NCBI RefSeq assembly: GCF_003435815.1
Contig: NZ_QTUV01000001.1
Location: 572,581-636,580 of the forward strand
Length of the DNA: 64,000 nucleotides
Direction of reading: 5' to 3'
DNA from: Dorea sp. AM10-31
Lineage (GTDB): Bacteria > Bacillota > Clostridia > Lachnospirales > Lachnospiraceae
In this document: piece by piece, positions 62,164 to 64,000 of the stretch
Position numbering within the stretch: position 1 is the first letter of the stretch
How the letters are laid out: every line of letters starts with the position of its first letter
Notes under the pieces: generated by a model
Told to the model about the DNA's origin: nothing
Databases searched by the model: none
The model's input: only the letters and a program-made list of their open reading frames with translations
Made by a program: the position numbers and the translations under genes

Positions 62164-62201
62164 AAAGATGAGCAAAAGTTCGAAATCTTTTGCTCATCTT
62201 T
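62164..62201 (-). terminator. Strong hairpin after the ParB-like fragment
   Basis: AAAGATGAGCAAAAG (62164-62178) pairs perfectly with CTTTTGCTCATCTTT (62187-62201) around an eight-base loop. Downstream T runs are short. It lies 13 bases past the ParB-like stop codon and before the potassium operon promoter. Confidence 0.7.
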
Positions 62202-62213
62202 TGAGAGCACTCG

Positions 62214-62546
62214 TTACAGGATAGCAATCATCGCAATCACTGCATCTGAATCATCCAGTTCACGAAGAATCACAGGCACTTCTTCAATTCCAGCCCAAGT
62301 ACAGGCTGCCTTTCTTCTATGCTCTGCAATAATCTCATAACCATCACCATGAGGATTGCTTCTTACAATCAGTGGAACCAACACACCTTTATCTTCGATA
62401 CTTCGCATCAGTTCAAAGAGCTGAATATCCTGCTCCACCTTAAACGGATGACCTTTAAAGTCATGTAATACACTGATTTTCACGGTTCCCGTTTGTAAAC
62501 CATAGTCGTCATTCTCAAAAGAACATGTTACTTTTGCTTTCTTCAT
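62214..62546 (-). CDS. ParB/Srx-like N-terminal domain protein, C-terminally truncated
   Basis: The start at 62546 (MKKAKVTCSF) has AAAGGAGG 7 bases upstream. The 110-residue product matches the start of ParB-family proteins: 'LFELMRSIEDKGVLVPLIVR', then GYEIIAEHRRKAA and 'GIEEVPVILRELDDSDAVIAM'. A normal ParB continues with a DNA-binding HTH after this point; here the frame ends at AIL and no HTH is present. It may be a truncated remnant or a stand-alone nuclease-type ParB domain. The EHRRKAA segment is the usual GERR-like nucleotide-binding motif with E for the first G. It lies in an apparent mobile-element relic. Confidence 0.72.
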   Translation of the reverse strand: MKKAKVTCSFENDDYGLQTGTVKISVLHDFKGHPFKVEQDIQLFELMRSIEDKGVLVPLIVRSNPHGDGYEIIAEHRRKAACTWAGIEEVPVILRELDDSDAVIAMIAIL

Positions 62547-63213
62547 TTTCTGCCTCCTTTTTGATTTCAGAGGTATCACGTGGAGTGCTGACAGTCTCAT
62601 GAACGTAAAAAGCCGCCTGCTCTCCACACAAAAATGTAGAAAACAAGCGGTTTTCACTTCGTTACATTATTCTATTGTCGATAATAATTTCTGACTTTGT
62701 GAACAGTAGATTTTTATGTCCACTCATACCAGTTCCATAACTACTGCGACTTTTATCTCGTGAAAAATCTCTTTTTTACGCCCGATTTCCGCAGTCTTAT
62801 TGAACTTGAAAGCCCTCGAAAAATGCGTAAAATCAGGCAATTCTATGAATTCACCCTTTGTAGACATGTCACGAGTTCCACATGGAACGATACGTGCTGA
62901 TTGATGTCGCAATATCGGAACATATCACCCCATTTTGAGCCAATTTTCGATTGTTCTCGGAAACATATCAATCGGCACATTTTGCCCTTATTCAATCCGC
63001 AACCTAAACCCTTCTCGTTGTCGGAAACATATCGAGTTTTTCTAGTTGCTACTATTCTGAATAGTATATCATCGCGAACACTTGTTTGCAATATTAATCT
63101 ACAAAATAACGAAAATATCTGACAACCGCGAAAATCGTGCACTCCCCCTTTTATGATTCTTATGGTAACAAACCGGCTGCCCTAATAAATGGACAGCCGG
63201 TTGCACTCATATT
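62547..63213. other. Non-coding region with parS-like palindrome and short repeats
   Basis: No credible gene was found in these 667 bases; the short ORFs present lack ribosome sites. At 62875-62888 GTTCCACATGGAAC is a perfect palindrome close to the parS consensus TGTTCCACGTGGAACA, but has CA at the centre. Three TCGGAAACATATC-like repeats lie at 62915-62926, 62957-62969 and 63021-63033. An AACCGGCTG/CAGCCGGTT hairpin follows at 63171-63202. The cluster suggests a replication, partition or recombination site from a plasmid-like or integrative element. Confidence 0.4.
63171..63202 (-). terminator. Hairpin after the small HTH gene
   Basis: AACCGGCTG (63171-63179) pairs with CAGCCGGTT (63194-63202), with a further CC/GG pair and one mismatch; the loop is TAATAAAT. 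On the minus strand it lies just past the stop codon at 63214. The T-run is poor. Confidence 0.55.
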
Positions 63214-63378
63214 TCACCTTACTTTCAACCCATTCGAGTATCCAGCGTTAACCATTATTCGTCGCATTATTTCATACAAGACGCCATATTTTTGTGCAAG
63301 CTGTCTAATTGTCTTTTGACGACCAGCATATTCTTTAATGGCAGTTTTCTTTTCTGATTCAGACAAAAAATAAATCAT
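63214..63378 (-). CDS. Small helix-turn-helix protein, 54 residues
   Basis: This short ORF starts MIYFLSESEKKTAIKEYAG and continues with a helix-turn-helix core, 'RQLAQKYGVLYEIMRRIMV', resembling the resolvase/transposase-type HTH. A GAAAGGAG site lies 11 to 18 bases before the ATG and a hairpin follows the stop. It could be an excisionase-like or regulatory protein of the mobile element, or a remnant of a larger transposase-like protein. It is in a region with other mobile-element signs. Confidence 0.55.
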   Translation of the reverse strand: MIYFLSESEKKTAIKEYAGRQKTIRQLAQKYGVLYEIMRRIMVNAGYSNGLKVR

Positions 63379-63452
63379 ACTAGTGTGCTCCTTTCTCTTT
63401 TTTGTAAGTTAAGGATAGCACCGTTTTTCTCCAAAATACTTAAGTACGAAAT

Positions 63453-64000
63453 TTAAAAATTTTCTTGGGTTAAAAATGCCCATAGCATCTGCCCAATATA
63501 TACATCTGCATACCGATGGTTATCAGTCTGCTTACCATACTTATCACCGAAATACTCTACGTACGCATCATTAATATCTTCTATTTTCTCAGCAGTCACT
63601 GGAAAAATAGCTGGCGCGTCATTTTTTATTGCCTCTAAACGCTGTTCCAATGCCATAACTTCTTGTTTCGCTTCCGCAAGTTGCTTCTCGTAAAATGCTA
63701 CAATTGCATCTTTACCCTCCATCTCTCCAGATTCAATTTTTTCGGCCCAGTTTTTCCAAGCAGCAGCTCCTTTGGAATATATATTTGTTGTATATTCTTC
63801 AAACTCTGATGAGACATACCACGACTGTACCATTTTGTAATACTCATCCCTTACAGCGCCAACATCAAATTCCTCATCTTTTATAGACTCGTACTGTATT
63901 TCTTCCTTATCGCTATTCATCTCTAACACAATAGCCTTAATCAACTCTGCCAAGCCAACGTCTAGACCAACATTTTGAGTACCTATTGTTGGTTTCTGCA
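63453..64000 (-). CDS. Unknown protein, cut by the window edge
   Basis: The frame is open from the window edge at 64000 to a stop at 63453, so the N-terminus is missing. The visible part ends with a charged, mostly helical domain ('AELIKAIVLEMNSDKEEIQYE', 'KMVQSWYVSSEFEEYTTNIY', 'QLAEAKQEVMALEQRLEAI'). It contains a coiled-coil-like stretch. No family is recognised. Given the adjacent small HTH and ParB-like genes, it may belong to a mobile element. The most likely upstream frame is NVGLDVGLAELIK. Confidence 0.55.
   Translation of the reverse strand, partial: QKPTIGTQNVGLDVGLAELIKAIVLEMNSDKEEIQYESIKDEEFDVGAVRDEYYKMVQSWYVSSEFEEYTTNIYSKGAAAWKNWAEKIESGEMEGKDAIVAFYEKQLAEAKQEVMALEQRLEAIKNDAPAIFPVTAEKIEDINDAYVEYFGDKYGKQTDNHRYADVYIGQMLWAFLTQENF

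Noticed and set aside
62724..63142. Minus-strand ORFs of 62 and 99 aa
   Set aside because: They overlap the repeat/palindrome region, lack ribosome sites and show no family motif.
63137..63319. Plus-strand 60-aa ORF
   Set aside because: Antisense to the small HTH gene, which has a strong ribosome site.

Overview
The window looks like chromosomal DNA of a gut Firmicute, most likely a Lachnospiraceae member. The grounds are moderate-to-low GC, strong AGGAGG ribosome sites, GPH sugar symporters with AraC or YesM/YesN regulators, many secreted BspA-like/FnIII-like/InlB-like surface proteins, and a rubrerythrin. I could not search databases, so the genus is not assigned. No rRNA, tRNA, CRISPR array or complete insertion sequence was recognised.

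Layout. 0-6.2 kb: alpha-galactoside locus on the minus strand (two AraC regulators, GPH symporter, GH36 alpha-galactosidase, edge-truncated YczE-type membrane protein). 6.3-6.5 kb: a 29-residue ORF on the plus strand with its own ribosome site and terminator. 6.5-14.1 kb: sugar-sensing island (YesN response regulator, YesM kinase, an anchored unknown, an anchored MglB-like sugar-binding protein) next to a second GPH symporter and a TIM-barrel isomerase-like enzyme. 14.1-22.6 kb: three secreted proteins, one with a CotH kinase-like domain, interrupted by an aminopeptidase P on the plus strand. 22.8-27.5 kb: sucrose/fructoside locus (GH32 hydrolase, PTS EIIBCA, LacI-type regulator, operator). 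27.6-29.2 kb: rubrerythrin and a CobW-type GTPase. 29.4-35.2 kb: an ECF sigma gene followed by a two-TM protein, a multi-TM protein, a PrsW-like protease, a second two-TM protein and a very large secreted protein. 35.5-40.9 kb: a YhgE-like/MMPL export pair with a divergent TetR regulator and two matching operators. 41.1-46.0 kb: cysteine desulfidase family enzyme, NhaC-family antiporter, and a TrkA/TrkH potassium pair. 46.2-46.7 kb: decayed MarR and small membrane protein genes. 46.8-49.3 kb: a repeat-bearing surface protein and a signal-peptide-only ORF. 49.4-55.6 kb: a GGDEF protein, then a three-gene unit of membrane methyltransferase-like protein, GH3-family adenylating enzyme and 7TM-GAF-GGDEF-HD-GYP protein. 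55.7-62.1 kb: recombinase remnant, then a second TrkH/TrkA pair joined to a membrane-anchored LysR-effector-like protein and KdpD/KdpE, with no KdpFABC. 62.2-64 kb: apparent mobile-element remnant (ParB-like fragment, parS-like palindrome, short repeats, small HTH protein, edge-truncated unknown).

The genes form several nutrient-and-signal modules. Three sugar modules each pair transport with hydrolysis or sensing. Two potassium modules share the same TrkA/TrkH architecture, but only one has local KdpDE control. The least familiar assemblies are the ECF sigma/two-TM/PrsW island, the GH3/methyltransferase/HD-GYP operon, and the potassium operon with the LysR-like membrane protein.
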